This document shows, one piece after another, positions 41,936 to 49,863 of a stretch of 64,000 bases of DNA; within the stretch, counting starts at the first letter, position 1; every line of letters starts with the position of its first letter. The notes below the pieces were generated by a model. It was given only the letters and a program-made list of their open reading frames with translations, was not told the DNA's origin and searched no databases. Where the stretch lies: NCBI GenBank assembly GCA_031553805.1, contig JAVBLC010000007.1, forward strand, positions 34,736 to 98,735, written 5' to 3'. The DNA comes from JAITVB01 sp031553805 (GTDB taxonomy: Bacteria; Bacteroidota; Bacteroidia; Bacteroidales; Rikenellaceae). The position numbers were made by a program, and so were the translations under genes.

Positions 41936-42330
41936 GCCGATAGGCGCAGGGCTACGCCCTGCAACGCGCCTCCAAACAAATGGCGTAAAAAAAGTTGGTC
42001 CCTCCCGGCACTTGGGAGAATTGACTTTGTCAAAGTAAAAAAATCCCCCATGCGGGGACGCGCCCCGCGCACGAGAGATTTTTATGCATCGGAAGGTTGC
42101 CTCTACCTGACCGGATCCGGCATAAAAATCTCTGGAAAAGGTGGCCATCGCGCAAGAGGGAACGGCTCCGCGAGGGAACTGCCGCTTTTTATAAAAAGCG
42201 GCACCAACCGAGGTCGTTGCGCAAGCAACGGGCGAGCTCAGCGGAGCTAAAATTTTTCTGGAACCGGAACGAAGTGGAGCTCAGCGAAGCTAAAACTTCG
42301 TTTTTCTGAGACTGACTTCGCTTTGAAAAT
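41936..42330 (+). repeat. Family A repeat, copy 2 (between mazG and the amidohydrolase)
   Basis: This fills the 468-bp convergent gap. GTGCCGATAGGCG (shared with copy 1) is followed by hairpin GCAGGGC/GCCCTGC, then a stretch related to family B (CTCCCGGCAC, CCCCCATGCGGGGACGC). The core has AGAGATTTTTATGC (42074-42087) and GCATAAAAATCTCT (42120-42133), a perfect 14-bp inverted repeat. Next is the 22-bp palindrome with GCCGC/GCGGC stems (42181-42202), then AAAATTTTTCTG, and a larger terminal hairpin with arms GAACGAAGT and ACTTCGTTTTTC. The 45-bp terminal part is nearly identical to copy 3. Short frames across it look like by-products of the repeat. Confidence 0.85.
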
Positions 42331-42350
42331 CTCCAAGTTCAGGAACGCAC

Positions 42351-43532
42351 CTACACCAGCCGCCGCGAGGTAGTGTGGGGCGTAAACTGCAACCCCTCGG
42401 CGATGCCCTCGAGCAGCACCGCACCCGGGCATTTACCCGCATCGAACGACCCCATCTCACGGTCAAGATCAAGCGCCCGAGCGCCATTAAGCGTCGCCCA
42501 GCGGATCGCATCCAACTCCTTCACCCCGCGTTCACGCACCAGGCACTTGAGTTCCTCGATCATCTGCAACGAATGGTTCGACGAAAGCGAATCGGTCCCT
42601 ACCGTCAGGTTCAGTTCGTTGCCCTGAGCCGTCATCAGCGCCGTATTCGGATAATTGCGCCCGATATAGTAGTTCGACCGCGGACAAAGGGCCCACGAAA
42701 GCCGCGGGTAACGGGCTTTCATCGCGTCGATATCAGCCTGCGTAACATACGTATTGTGGACAAGCAGCACGCGGCGGTCCGAGGGAATGTGGCTCACGAT
42801 GCGGTTGGTCGAACTCCCCTCGTCGAGAAAATCGAGCGCGACGCCCTTTTCCCGGAAAAGTGCTGAAAAACCGCCCTCGTTCCGGAACATCCGATCGTCA
42901 TCAAGGCTCTCCATGTAGTGGATCGACATACACTGCGTGCCGTCGGCCTGGGGATAGGCATCAAAAAGCTGTTTCGACACGCTGTAGGTCGAATGGAGGG
43001 TAACATAGGCCTCGATCCCCCGGCGACGGGCTTCGGCCAGCAACTGGGCACCGCCGGCCAGCGTGTCGCGATAATCGGCGCCCGACAACCCATTGAAAAT
43101 TTCGAGGAAAGTGACATATTTCACACGGCTGCGCTCCTTGGTTTCGAACGAAACGGTCGTGTTCGAAATGTCGCCCACGGCCTGCACGCCGCTCTCCCAG
43201 AAGAAACGGTCGGCTTCGGCGATCGCCGCCCGCTGCACCTCCTCGGGGTAGGTAAACTTGGTTTCCATGATGCGCTTCACGAAACCCGGCAAGCCGGTCG
43301 CTTCAGGCAGCACATCTTTCATATAGGAGAGTTCGAGGTGGCAATGGGTATTCACAAATCCCGGGACGATCGCCCCGTCGTAGTATTCCACCCCGGGCAG
43401 CGCCCACGGGCTCGACACATTGGCCTTCACATCAACGAGCGTCCCTTGTTCGTCGAAAGTCAGCACACCGTTCCGTAGCGGGTCACCGCTCACAGGCACC
43501 ACATAAGGTGCCGCAATCTTTCTTGTCGCCAT
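42351..43532 (-). CDS. Amidohydrolase, possible aminodeoxyfutalosine deaminase
   Basis: A 393-residue amidohydrolase-superfamily protein from ATG 43532. Metal-binding motifs are NTHCHLELSYM (about 61-71), the middle His in LLVHNTYVT, and the late Asp in LTVGTDSLSSNHSL. CPRSNYYIG and GARALDLDREMGSFDAGK complete the family pattern. The NTHxHLELS form recalls the deaminases that turn aminodeoxyfutalosine into futalosine. Since this window also encodes a futalosine hydrolase fusion, that reaction is attractive but unproven; another cytosine- or adenine-type deamination is possible. It lies 16 nt after rsmG. Confidence 0.75.
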   Translation of the reverse strand: MATRKIAAPYVVPVSGDPLRNGVLTFDEQGTLVDVKANVSSPWALPGVEYYDGAIVPGFVNTHCHLELSYMKDVLPEATGLPGFVKRIMETKFTYPEEVQRAAIAEADRFFWESGVQAVGDISNTTVSFETKERSRVKYVTFLEIFNGLSGADYRDTLAGGAQLLAEARRRGIEAYVTLHSTYSVSKQLFDAYPQADGTQCMSIHYMESLDDDRMFRNEGGFSALFREKGVALDFLDEGSSTNRIVSHIPSDRRVLLVHNTYVTQADIDAMKARYPRLSWALCPRSNYYIGRNYPNTALMTAQGNELNLTVGTDSLSSNHSLQMIEELKCLVRERGVKELDAIRWATLNGARALDLDREMGSFDAGKCPGAVLLEGIAEGLQFTPHTTSRRLV

Positions 43533-43548
43533 AATCGTCGGATGAGGT

Positions 43549-44169
43549 TTACCGTGAAAGGTACACAATTTTTTTCGTTTCGAAAAACGGGTCGTCGAAA
43601 AAATCGGCGATGTCGTAGACGGTGTAAGGCTTACCGGTAGCAGCCAGTTCTTCCGCCAGGTCGCCTCCCTTGAGCGAGAGGATGCCGTTGGGCAGCGCAT
43701 TCGTGCCGCCGGGCGCGATCTTGTTCCACACCCAGTCAATCAGACGAGGCATCTGCGTCACGGCCCGGTTGACCACAAAGTCGAACTTCTCGGAAATATC
43801 CTCGGCACGCATCTGGGCGGCGGTGACGTTTTTCAATCCCAAATCCTCGGCCACGCTACGCACCACGCCGATCTTCTTGCCGATCGAATCGACCAGCATA
43901 AACCGGCTTTCCGGGAAAAGCACCGCCAGCGGAATCCCCGGAAAACCGCCGCCGCAACCCACGTCGAGAATGCGCGTCCCGGGAAGGAACGTCACCACAC
44001 GGGCAATGGCCAGCGAATGGAGGATGTGGCGGGTGTAGAGTTGACCGGTATCCTGGCGCGAGATAACGTTGATCCGCTCGTTCCAATGGCAGTAAACGCC
44101 GCCCATCCGGGCAAACTGATCTTTTTGTTCAGAGGAAAGATCCGGAAAATATCGAAAAATCTCGTCCAT
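43549..44169 (-). CDS. rsmG: 16S rRNA (guanine-527 N7) methyltransferase
   Basis: A 206-residue class I methyltransferase (GidB) modifying G527 of 16S rRNA. The SAM-binding loop is LDVGCGGGFPGIPLAVLFP (about 69-87), preceded by NVISRQDTGQLYTRHILHSL and followed by SIGKKIGVVRSVAEDLGL and FVVNRAVTQMPRL. The start ATG overlaps the sigma factor stop by one base (TGATG), so translation is probably coupled. The open frame extends upstream but only as a shadow of the sigma gene. Confidence 0.95.
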   Translation of the reverse strand: MDEIFRYFPDLSSEQKDQFARMGGVYCHWNERINVISRQDTGQLYTRHILHSLAIARVVTFLPGTRILDVGCGGGFPGIPLAVLFPESRFMLVDSIGKKIGVVRSVAEDLGLKNVTAAQMRAEDISEKFDFVVNRAVTQMPRLIDWVWNKIAPGGTNALPNGILSLKGGDLAEELAATGKPYTVYDIADFFDDPFFETKKIVYLSR

Positions 44170-44747
44170 CAAAAATCTTCTTTGCAGACCATCCGAAAGA
44201 AGCACTCCTTGGCGCGGCGGATCTGGGTCTTGACCGTGCCGATCGGCAATGCAAGGCGTTCGGCAATCTCTTCGTAGGAGTATTCCTGAAAGTAGCGCAT
44301 TTCGAGGATGCGCCGGTACTTGGGCTGCAGACGGCCCATCTGGATATTGAACTCGCGGATGTTCTGGGAGAGGATCAGGTCCTCCTCGGGCGTAGGCGTG
44401 TTGGCCGGCAGGGTCATCTTCACGCCACCGGCATGTTCCTGATCGAGGAAAACGAAATTTTCGCGTTGCTTGCGGGTCTGGTCGATCAGCGTGTTGCGGG
44501 CAATCACGGTCACCCACTGGCCAAAGGTGAAATCGGAATTGTAGCGATGAAGGTTGAGGTAGACTTTCACAAAAGTTTCCTGCAACAGGTCGTTCGCATC
44601 GCTCAGGCTGCGCCCCCGTTTGAGGCACATCCCGAGGATGGCGTCCTTGTGGCGCAGGAACAGTTTCTCGAAGGCCGCCGCATCGTTGCCCAGCGCCCGG
44701 TCGATCAGTTCCTGGTCGGTCCCTTCGTATTCGGTTATTATTCCCAT
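44169..44747 (-). CDS. ECF-type RNA polymerase sigma factor
   Basis: A 192-residue sigma-70-family factor from MGIITEYEG. Region 2 spans about 25-95 (LFLRHKDAILGMCLKRGRSL, DANDLLQETFVKVYLNLHRY, FGQWVTVIARNTLIDQTRKQ) and region 4 about 130-185 (QPKYRRILEMRYFQEYSYEE, LALPIGTVKTQIRRAKECF). No anti-sigma gene is next to it. It starts within the last codons of the glycosyltransferase (10-nt overlap) and ends overlapping rsmG, so it is locked into their operon. Such ECF factors often control envelope responses. Confidence 0.92.
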   Translation of the reverse strand: MGIITEYEGTDQELIDRALGNDAAAFEKLFLRHKDAILGMCLKRGRSLSDANDLLQETFVKVYLNLHRYNSDFTFGQWVTVIARNTLIDQTRKQRENFVFLDQEHAGGVKMTLPANTPTPEEDLILSQNIREFNIQMGRLQPKYRRILEMRYFQEYSYEEIAERLALPIGTVKTQIRRAKECFFRMVCKEDF

Positions 44748-45880
44748 ATCCCTTTGCTGGGCTTCAGCCGGCGCGAGAGGCTCAACAAGGCCTCCCACAG
44801 GGGCGAGAAGAGATCGTAGCACAGAAAAACGCCGAGCAATCCCCGTTCTCCCAGTCGGCGGGCCACCCGCGACACCGTAAAAAGCAACACCAGCCACCGG
44901 AGCAAAATCGCTCCGCCGGCGGCAATCCACAGAGGATAAACGTGCAAAGTTCCTGCCAACAGGGCTATCGCCGATCCGAAAAAGAGCAATCGGCTGAAAA
45001 GCTCGGCAAATTGGCCGCTTTTCACCCCCGCCGGGTAGTAGCGGAAAGCATAGGAGAGGTATTTCCGCTCGCCGAACCACGCCCGGAACGTGCGGTAGGA
45101 ATACTGGCGCAACGTAGCCTTGGGGTTCATAATGACGGCCGTGTTGCGCCGGTTGGCGATCTTGCGGATGAAAAGGTCGTCGTCGCCCGTATTGAGGTCG
45201 AGGCGGTTAAACCCCTTGCTTTCAAAATAGAGGGCCGAGGTGTAGCCTACGTTCTGGGCAATGCCACGGTAAGGACGCCCGGCGATGGCGGCCGACAGAT
45301 AACGCACCGAAGTCATCATCCGGTCGCAGCGGATCAGGCGGTTGCGGAAACCGCGCGCGTCCTCCATCCCGCAATAGCCGATCACCACGTCGCCCCCGGC
45401 AAAGCCCTTGGCCATGATCGAGAGCCACTGGTCGGACGCGGGGTAACAGTTGGGTTCGGTGAAAAGGATATTAGGATAGGCACACGCCTTGATCCCGACC
45501 GTGAGGGCGAGTTTGCGCGTGCGGGTAAGTTTCGACGACGGGTTGAGGCGGGTGTAGCGCAAGTGGGGATAGGCGTTCATCATCATCCGTACCGCACCGC
45601 ACAGGTCAGTCTCCGAAGCGTCGTCGACCACCACCACCTCGAAAGCCGGATAGTTTTGTGCCAGCAACTTGGGCAACGCTTCCTCTACCCAATACAACTG
45701 GTCGTGCACCACCACCACGATCGAAACCGGAAGTTGTTCCGCGCCACGCACCTGTTGGTGGTAGCCCGGAATGCGCCAATAAACCACGAGAATGTAGATC
45801 AGTTGGATCAGCAACGTCAACGCAGCCACAGCCATCAGCACAAGCCACACCAAGTCGAGTTGCAGGAGGAAATCAATCAC
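44738..45880 (-). CDS. Membrane-associated family 2 glycosyltransferase
   Basis: A 380-residue protein with an N-terminal membrane helix (VWLVLMAVAALTLLIQLIYIL, about 10-31), a GT2 domain (about 48-280) and two or more C-terminal helices (LLFFGSAIALLAGTLHVYPLW, GGAILLRWLVLLFTV). GT2 marks are SIVVVVHDQLYWVEEALP, VVVVDDASETD and the acidic NTGDDDLFIRK motif. It should add a sugar to a lipid or surface glycan at the inner membrane; acceptor unknown. It is the first gene of the GT2-sigma-rsmG-amidohydrolase run. Confidence 0.88.
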   Translation of the reverse strand: MIDFLLQLDLVWLVLMAVAALTLLIQLIYILVVYWRIPGYHQQVRGAEQLPVSIVVVVHDQLYWVEEALPKLLAQNYPAFEVVVVDDASETDLCGAVRMMMNAYPHLRYTRLNPSSKLTRTRKLALTVGIKACAYPNILFTEPNCYPASDQWLSIMAKGFAGGDVVIGYCGMEDARGFRNRLIRCDRMMTSVRYLSAAIAGRPYRGIAQNVGYTSALYFESKGFNRLDLNTGDDDLFIRKIANRRNTAVIMNPKATLRQYSYRTFRAWFGERKYLSYAFRYYPAGVKSGQFAELFSRLLFFGSAIALLAGTLHVYPLWIAAGGAILLRWLVLLFTVSRVARRLGERGLLGVFLCYDLFSPLWEALLSLSRRLKPSKGIWE

Positions 45881-45901
45881 CGCTTTGCCTTATTTATTTA
45901 G

Positions 45902-45926
45902 ACGACAAAGATAATATCTTTGTCGT
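45902..45926. promoter_or_regulatory. Palindromic divergent -7 boxes
   Basis: ACGACAAAGAT (45902-45912) and ATCTTTGTCGT (45916-45926) form a perfect 11-bp inverted repeat around AAT. Each arm contains an exact -7 box: TATCTTTG on the minus strand (45906-45913), 25 nt from the glycosyltransferase start, and TATCTTTG on the plus strand (45915-45922). The two promoters could not easily be occupied at once, or a dimeric regulator could bind. Confidence 0.5.
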
Positions 45927-45976
45927 GAATTTGAAATTTCTACGGCCCGGCAGGCAAAATACCCGAAAAACTTCCC

Positions 45977-45984
45977 TAACTTTG
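45977..45984 (+). promoter_or_regulatory. -7 box for thyA-folA-tsaE
   Basis: TAACTTTG is an exact TAnnTTTG match 27 nt upstream of the thyA ATG. It is a better-placed candidate for thyA than the box within the palindrome at 45902. Confidence 0.5.
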
Positions 45985-46011
45985 TTCTTTCGTTTTTAGC
46001 ATCATTTCCTC

Positions 46012-46806
46012 ATGAAGGCTTACCTCGACCTGCTCCGCCATATCCGCGACAACGGCGCCCGCAAGGACGACCGCACCGGCACCGGGACGCTCAGCGTCTT
46101 CGGCTACCAGATGCGCTTCGACCTGGCCGAAGGATTTCCTGCGCTCACGACCAAAAAGTTGCACTTGCGCTCGATCATCCACGAATTGCTGTGGTTCCTG
46201 CAAGGCGAAACCAACATCAAATACCTGAGGGACAACGGCGTGACGATCTGGGACGAGTGGGCCGACGCCGAGGGCAACCTGGGCCCGGTCTACGGCTCGC
46301 AGTGGCGCAGCTGGCACACGCCCGACGGACGGGTCATCGACCAGATCGAGAACGTGGTAAAATCTCTGAAAAACAATCCCGACTCGCGCCGCCATATCGT
46401 CAGCGCATGGAACCCGGCCGACGTCGACCGAATGGCGCTGCCTCCGTGCCACGCCCTGTTTCAGTTCTACGTGGCTGACGGCAAGTTGTCTTGTCAACTC
46501 TACCAGCGCAGCGCCGACGTGTTCCTCGGGGTGCCGTTCATCATCGCCTCCTACGCCCTGCTGACGTTGATGATGGCCCAGGTGACGGGACTCCAGCCGG
46601 GCGAATTCGTCCACACGCTGGGCGATGCACACCTCTACCTCAACCACCTGGAACAGGTCGAGTTGCAACTCACGCGCACACCGCGGGCGCTGCCCCGGAT
46701 GCAGATCAATCCGGCCGTCAAGTCGATTTTCGATTTCCGATACGACGATTTCGAACTGACGGGCTACGACCCCTACCCCACGATCAAAGCCCCCATCGCC
46801 GTATGA
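46012..46806 (+). CDS. thyA: Thymidylate synthase with unusual Ile177
   Basis: A 264-residue protein, the same length as E. coli ThyA and aligning without gaps. It methylates dUMP to dTMP using methylene-tetrahydrofolate. Catalytic Cys146 (LPPCHALFQF), the Arg/Ser region (YQRSADVFLG), His207 and Tyr209 (GDAHLYLNH) are present. The position of Asn177, which reads the pyrimidine ring of dUMP, is Ile (VPFIIASY; codon ATC at 46540-46542). Studies of the equivalent Asn in other synthases show it discriminates dUMP from dCMP, so substrate selectivity may be changed. folA overlaps by 4 nt. Confidence 0.96.
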   Translation: MKAYLDLLRHIRDNGARKDDRTGTGTLSVFGYQMRFDLAEGFPALTTKKLHLRSIIHELLWFLQGETNIKYLRDNGVTIWDEWADAEGNLGPVYGSQWRSWHTPDGRVIDQIENVVKSLKNNPDSRRHIVSAWNPADVDRMALPPCHALFQFYVADGKLSCQLYQRSADVFLGVPFIIASYALLTLMMAQVTGLQPGEFVHTLGDAHLYLNHLEQVELQLTRTPRALPRMQINPAVKSIFDFRYDDFELTGYDPYPTIKAPIAV

Positions 46807-47291
46807 TCTCGGTCATCGTCGCCATTGCCCGGGGCGGGGTGATCGGCCGCGACAACGGCCTGATCTGGCACATCCGCGAAGACCTGCTGCGGTTCAAGGC
46901 GATCACCACGGGCCACCCGGTCGTGATGGGGCGCAAGACGTTCGAGTCGCTCGGCCGCCCGTTGCCCGGACGCACCAATGTCGTCATTACCCGGAATAAG
47001 GATTATCGCGCCGAAGGTTGCACGATCGTCGGCTCGCTCGAAGAAGCGATCGCCCTCTTCCCGCCTGCGGAAGAAATCTTTGTGATCGGCGGCGGCGAGA
47101 TTTACCAGCAGGCAATGCCGCTGGCCGACCGGTTCTACCTCACCCGGATCGAAGCCGATTACGACGGCGACACCCGCTTCCCCGATTGGGACGCCTCGCA
47201 ATGGCAGGAAACGTTCCGGGAAGAGCATCCCCGTGGAGAGAAATTCGAACACCCGTTCACGTTCATCGACTACCGCCGCATCCGCAAATAG
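46803..47291 (+). CDS. folA: Dihydrofolate reductase
   Basis: A 162-residue enzyme that regenerates tetrahydrofolate consumed by ThyA. Conserved segments are VIVAIARGGVIGRDNGLIWH, the catalytic acid in REDLLRFK, GHPVVMGRKTFESLGRPLPG, and FVIGGGEIYQQAMPLADRFY. In the mobile Met20-type loop the usual Leu-Pro-Trp is Leu-Ile-Trp and the following Pro is Arg, a mild departure. ATGA overlap with thyA implies coupling. Start is fixed by the overlap and the N-terminal strand. Confidence 0.95.
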   Translation: MISVIVAIARGGVIGRDNGLIWHIREDLLRFKAITTGHPVVMGRKTFESLGRPLPGRTNVVITRNKDYRAEGCTIVGSLEEAIALFPPAEEIFVIGGGEIYQQAMPLADRFYLTRIEADYDGDTRFPDWDASQWQETFREEHPRGEKFEHPFTFIDYRRIRK

Positions 47292-47293
47292 CC

Positions 47294-47722
47294 ATGGAAG
47301 AACAACTCACCGCCCGCCACCTGGGCGACATTCCCCGCGTTGCCGAAGAGCTTTTAGCTTTGATTGACCTCCACGGTGTGGTCGCTTTCTACGGCGAAAT
47401 GGGCGCCGGCAAGACCACCCTTATCCGTGAAATGTGTACCCAGTTGGGAGTCACCGACAACGTGACCAGCCCCACCTTCGCCCTGGTCAACGAGTACCAC
47501 ACGGGGGACGGCGAACCGATCTTCCACTTTGACTTTTACCGGATTACGCGGATCGAAGAACTTTTTGACTTGGGCTACGAGGAATATTTTGCCAGCGGTT
47601 GCCTCTGCCTGGTCGAATGGCCGGAGAAGATGGAAGGGCTGCTTCCCGAAGGGACAACCGAAATCCACATCACTGTCGGCGAAGACGGGGAGCGGCTGAT
47701 CTCGATCCGTTCAGCATCATAA
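47294..47722 (+). CDS. tsaE: tRNA threonylcarbamoyladenosine biosynthesis ATPase TsaE
   Basis: A 142-residue P-loop ATPase of the TsaBDE complex that makes t6A37 in ANN-decoding tRNAs. Walker A is FYGEMGAGKTTLIREMCTQL (about 33-52). SPTFALVNEYHTGDGEPIFH and DFYRITRIEELFDLGYEEYF are the family's metal and Walker B regions, and CLVEWPEKM closes the core. It starts 2 nt after folA and ends at a strong terminator. The tsaB and tsaD partners are not in the window. Confidence 0.95.
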   Translation: MEEQLTARHLGDIPRVAEELLALIDLHGVVAFYGEMGAGKTTLIREMCTQLGVTDNVTSPTFALVNEYHTGDGEPIFHFDFYRITRIEELFDLGYEEYFASGCLCLVEWPEKMEGLLPEGTTEIHITVGEDGERLISIRSAS

Positions 47723-47747
47723 AAAAGGGGAGCAAGCTCCCCTTTTT
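47722..47747. terminator. Bidirectional terminator between tsaE and pyrF
   Basis: AAAAAGGGGAGC (47722-47733) pairs perfectly with GCTCCCCTTTTT (47736-47747) around AA. The A tract on the left and T tract on the right make it work on both strands, and it exactly fills the convergent gap. Confidence 0.88.
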
Positions 47748-48575
47748 CTATTCGTATTGCCGAAGCAACTCGACCATTTCATCGCGCATTTCCCGTGCTT
47801 TCTCCCCCGCCGCTTTGGCAAAATCGGGACCATCGTCGGCGTAGATGATCGCACGCGAAGAATTGACCAGCAGGCCGCACTGGGCATTCATTCCGTAGCG
47901 GGCCACATCGGCCAGACTCCCCCCCTGCGCCCCCACGCCGGGGACGAGCAAAAAGTGATCGGGAACGATTTTGCGGATATTTTCGAGTTCCTGGGCCTGG
48001 GTAGCGCCCACTACAAACATGATGTTTTCGATCGAACCCCAGGCGGCACCGGCTTTCAGCACCCGTTCGTAGAGGCGTTCGCCGTTCTCCAGTTTCAGCA
48101 GTTCGAAATCGGCGGCCGAAGGGTTGGACGTCAGCGCCAGCAGCACGGCCCATTTGCCGGGATAAGCCAGGAACGACTGCACCGTGTCGCGCCCCATATA
48201 GGGCGACAGGGTGATGGCATCGACCCCCATCTGTTCGAAAAAGGCCTGGGCGTAGCGGTCGGACGTGTTGCCGATGTCGCCGCGTTTGGCGTCGGCGATA
48301 ATCAGCACGTCGGGATACTGGGCCTTGATGTATTCGACCGTTTTGTTCAACGAGAGCCACCCGGCCGCACCGCCTGTTTCGTAGAACGCAAGGTTGGGTT
48401 TGTAAGCGACCGTGTAAGGCGCCGTGGCATCGACGATGCGGCGGTTGAATTCGAAAACGGGATCTTCTTCGCAGTGCAGCAAGTGGGCCGGGATCTGACG
48501 GGCGTCGGTATCAAGCCCCACGCACAGAAAACTGCCCTTTCGCCGGATTTCCCGGTATAACGCTTCGGTTGTCAT
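47748..48575 (-). CDS. pyrF: Orotidine 5'-phosphate decarboxylase
   Basis: A 275-residue, type 2 OMP decarboxylase forming UMP. The N-terminal GSFLCVGLDTDARQIP, the catalytic Asp-Lys-x-x-Asp motif DAKRGDIGNTS (about 94-104), TLSPYMGRDTVQSF, and the phosphate loop LVPGVGAQGGS are present. It lies 29 nt downstream of the prfA stop with no obvious terminator between, so the two may be co-transcribed. Confidence 0.95.
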   Translation of the reverse strand: MTTEALYREIRRKGSFLCVGLDTDARQIPAHLLHCEEDPVFEFNRRIVDATAPYTVAYKPNLAFYETGGAAGWLSLNKTVEYIKAQYPDVLIIADAKRGDIGNTSDRYAQAFFEQMGVDAITLSPYMGRDTVQSFLAYPGKWAVLLALTSNPSAADFELLKLENGERLYERVLKAGAAWGSIENIMFVVGATQAQELENIRKIVPDHFLLVPGVGAQGGSLADVARYGMNAQCGLLVNSSRAIIYADDGPDFAKAAGEKAREMRDEMVELLRQYE

Positions 48576-48604
48576 TTGGGTTATGGATTGTCCCGCGGGC
48601 GGGA

Positions 48605-49690
48605 TTACATTTCGCTGAATTTCAGACGTTCGGTATTTTCGGCCATCTGCAGGTTATCGATGAAATCCTGGATGTCGCCGTCCATCACCGCCGGTAGGTT
48701 GTAGACCGTGTAGTTGATGCGGTGGTCGGTCACCCGGCCCTGAGGATAGTTGTAGGTGCGGACCTTGGCCGAGCGGTCGCCCGTCGAAACGAGCGTCTTG
48801 CGCATCCCGGCGATCTCGTCGATGTATTTCTGGTATTCGATATTAAAGATACGGGTACGCAACTCTTCGAGTGCCTTGTCGAAATTCTTGAGCTGCGACT
48901 TCTGGTCCTGGCACTGCACGACGATCCCCGTCGGGATATGGGTCAGGCGGATGGCCGAGTAGGTCGTGTTGACCGACTGGCCGCCGGGCCCCGAGGCGCA
49001 GAACGTATCCTTACGGATATCTTCCATCCGCAGGTCGATGTCGAACTCGTCGGCTTCGGGCAACACCGCCACCGAAGCGGCCGACGTGTGGACGCGGCCC
49101 TGGGTTTCGGTCTGCGGCACCCGCTGCACGCGGTGTACGCCCGACTCGTACTTCAGCACGCCGTAAGCTCCGTCGGCGGTCACTTTCATCACCACTTCCT
49201 TGTAGCCGCCCGAGCTGCCTTCGCTCATCGAGTTGATCTCATACCTCCAACCACGTTTATCGAGGTACTTCGTGTACATGCGAAAAAGGTCGCCCGCGAA
49301 GATGGCAGCTTCGTCGCCGCCTGTGCCGCCACGGATCTCAATGATCGCGTTCTTGCTGTCCTGGGGGTCGGCCGGGATGAGGAGCAGTTTTATATTTTCC
49401 TCCAGCGTCACCAGTTCGGGTTCGATTTCGTCGACCTCGTCTTTGGCCATTTCGCGCATCTCTTCGTCCTTCTCGTTCTGGAGTATTTCTTTGGCCTGTT
49501 CGAGGTTTTTCGACAGGGTGCGGTAGCGCTCGCTCGCTTCGACGATCGGGCCCAACTCCTTGTACTCCTTGTTGAGCGCGACGAATTTCTTCATATCGGC
49601 AATGACGGCCGGGTCGGTCATCTGCTGGCCGATTTCCTCGTATTTGATCTTGATGCCGTCGAGGCGCGAAAGGATGGAGTTTTCCGACAT
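48605..49690 (-). CDS. prfA: Peptide chain release factor 1
   Basis: A 361-residue class I release factor recognising UAA and UAG. The GGQ loop (ASGPGGQSVNTTYSAIRLTH) lies near residue 230, and the long N-terminal helical domain (KKFVALNKEYKELGPIVEAS) is normal. The decoding-domain segment reads VPQTETQGRVHTSAASVAV. I chose ATG 49690 (MSENSILSRLDGI); the frame is open 19 codons further but that part overlaps the promoter. The -7 box TATCTTTG ends 18 nt upstream of the ATG, giving an almost leaderless message. Confidence 0.97.
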   Translation of the reverse strand: MSENSILSRLDGIKIKYEEIGQQMTDPAVIADMKKFVALNKEYKELGPIVEASERYRTLSKNLEQAKEILQNEKDEEMREMAKDEVDEIEPELVTLEENIKLLLIPADPQDSKNAIIEIRGGTGGDEAAIFAGDLFRMYTKYLDKRGWRYEINSMSEGSSGGYKEVVMKVTADGAYGVLKYESGVHRVQRVPQTETQGRVHTSAASVAVLPEADEFDIDLRMEDIRKDTFCASGPGGQSVNTTYSAIRLTHIPTGIVVQCQDQKSQLKNFDKALEELRTRIFNIEYQKYIDEIAGMRKTLVSTGDRSAKVRTYNYPQGRVTDHRINYTVYNLPAVMDGDIQDFIDNLQMAENTERLKFSEM

Positions 49691-49708
49691 TTTTCGTGTT
49701 TTTCGCGG

Positions 49709-49716
49709 CAAAGATA
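49709..49716 (-). promoter_or_regulatory. -7 box for prfA
   Basis: Minus-strand TATCTTTG is an exact match 18 nt upstream of the prfA start. Transcription would begin about 10-12 nt from the ATG. The terminator of the upstream gene ends about 15 bp earlier. Confidence 0.5.
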
Positions 49717-49730
49717 CGCATTTCACCGCG

Positions 49731-49764
49731 AAAAAAATAGCCTGCAAACGTTAATTTGCAGGCT
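49731..49764 (-). terminator. Intrinsic terminator of the small periplasmic gene
   Basis: On the minus strand AGCCTGCAAA pairs with TTTGCAGGCT (49739-49748 with 49755-49764) around TTAACG and is followed by a T run (complement of 49731-49737). Confidence 0.75.
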
Positions 49765-49863
49765 ACCCTTCCCAAATAACACTACTAACTAAAAACCCGC
49801 CCGGCAAGTGGTCATGCGATTATGGAACGAAATTCCACTTTCCGGACGTTGCTTTCTGAGCGT

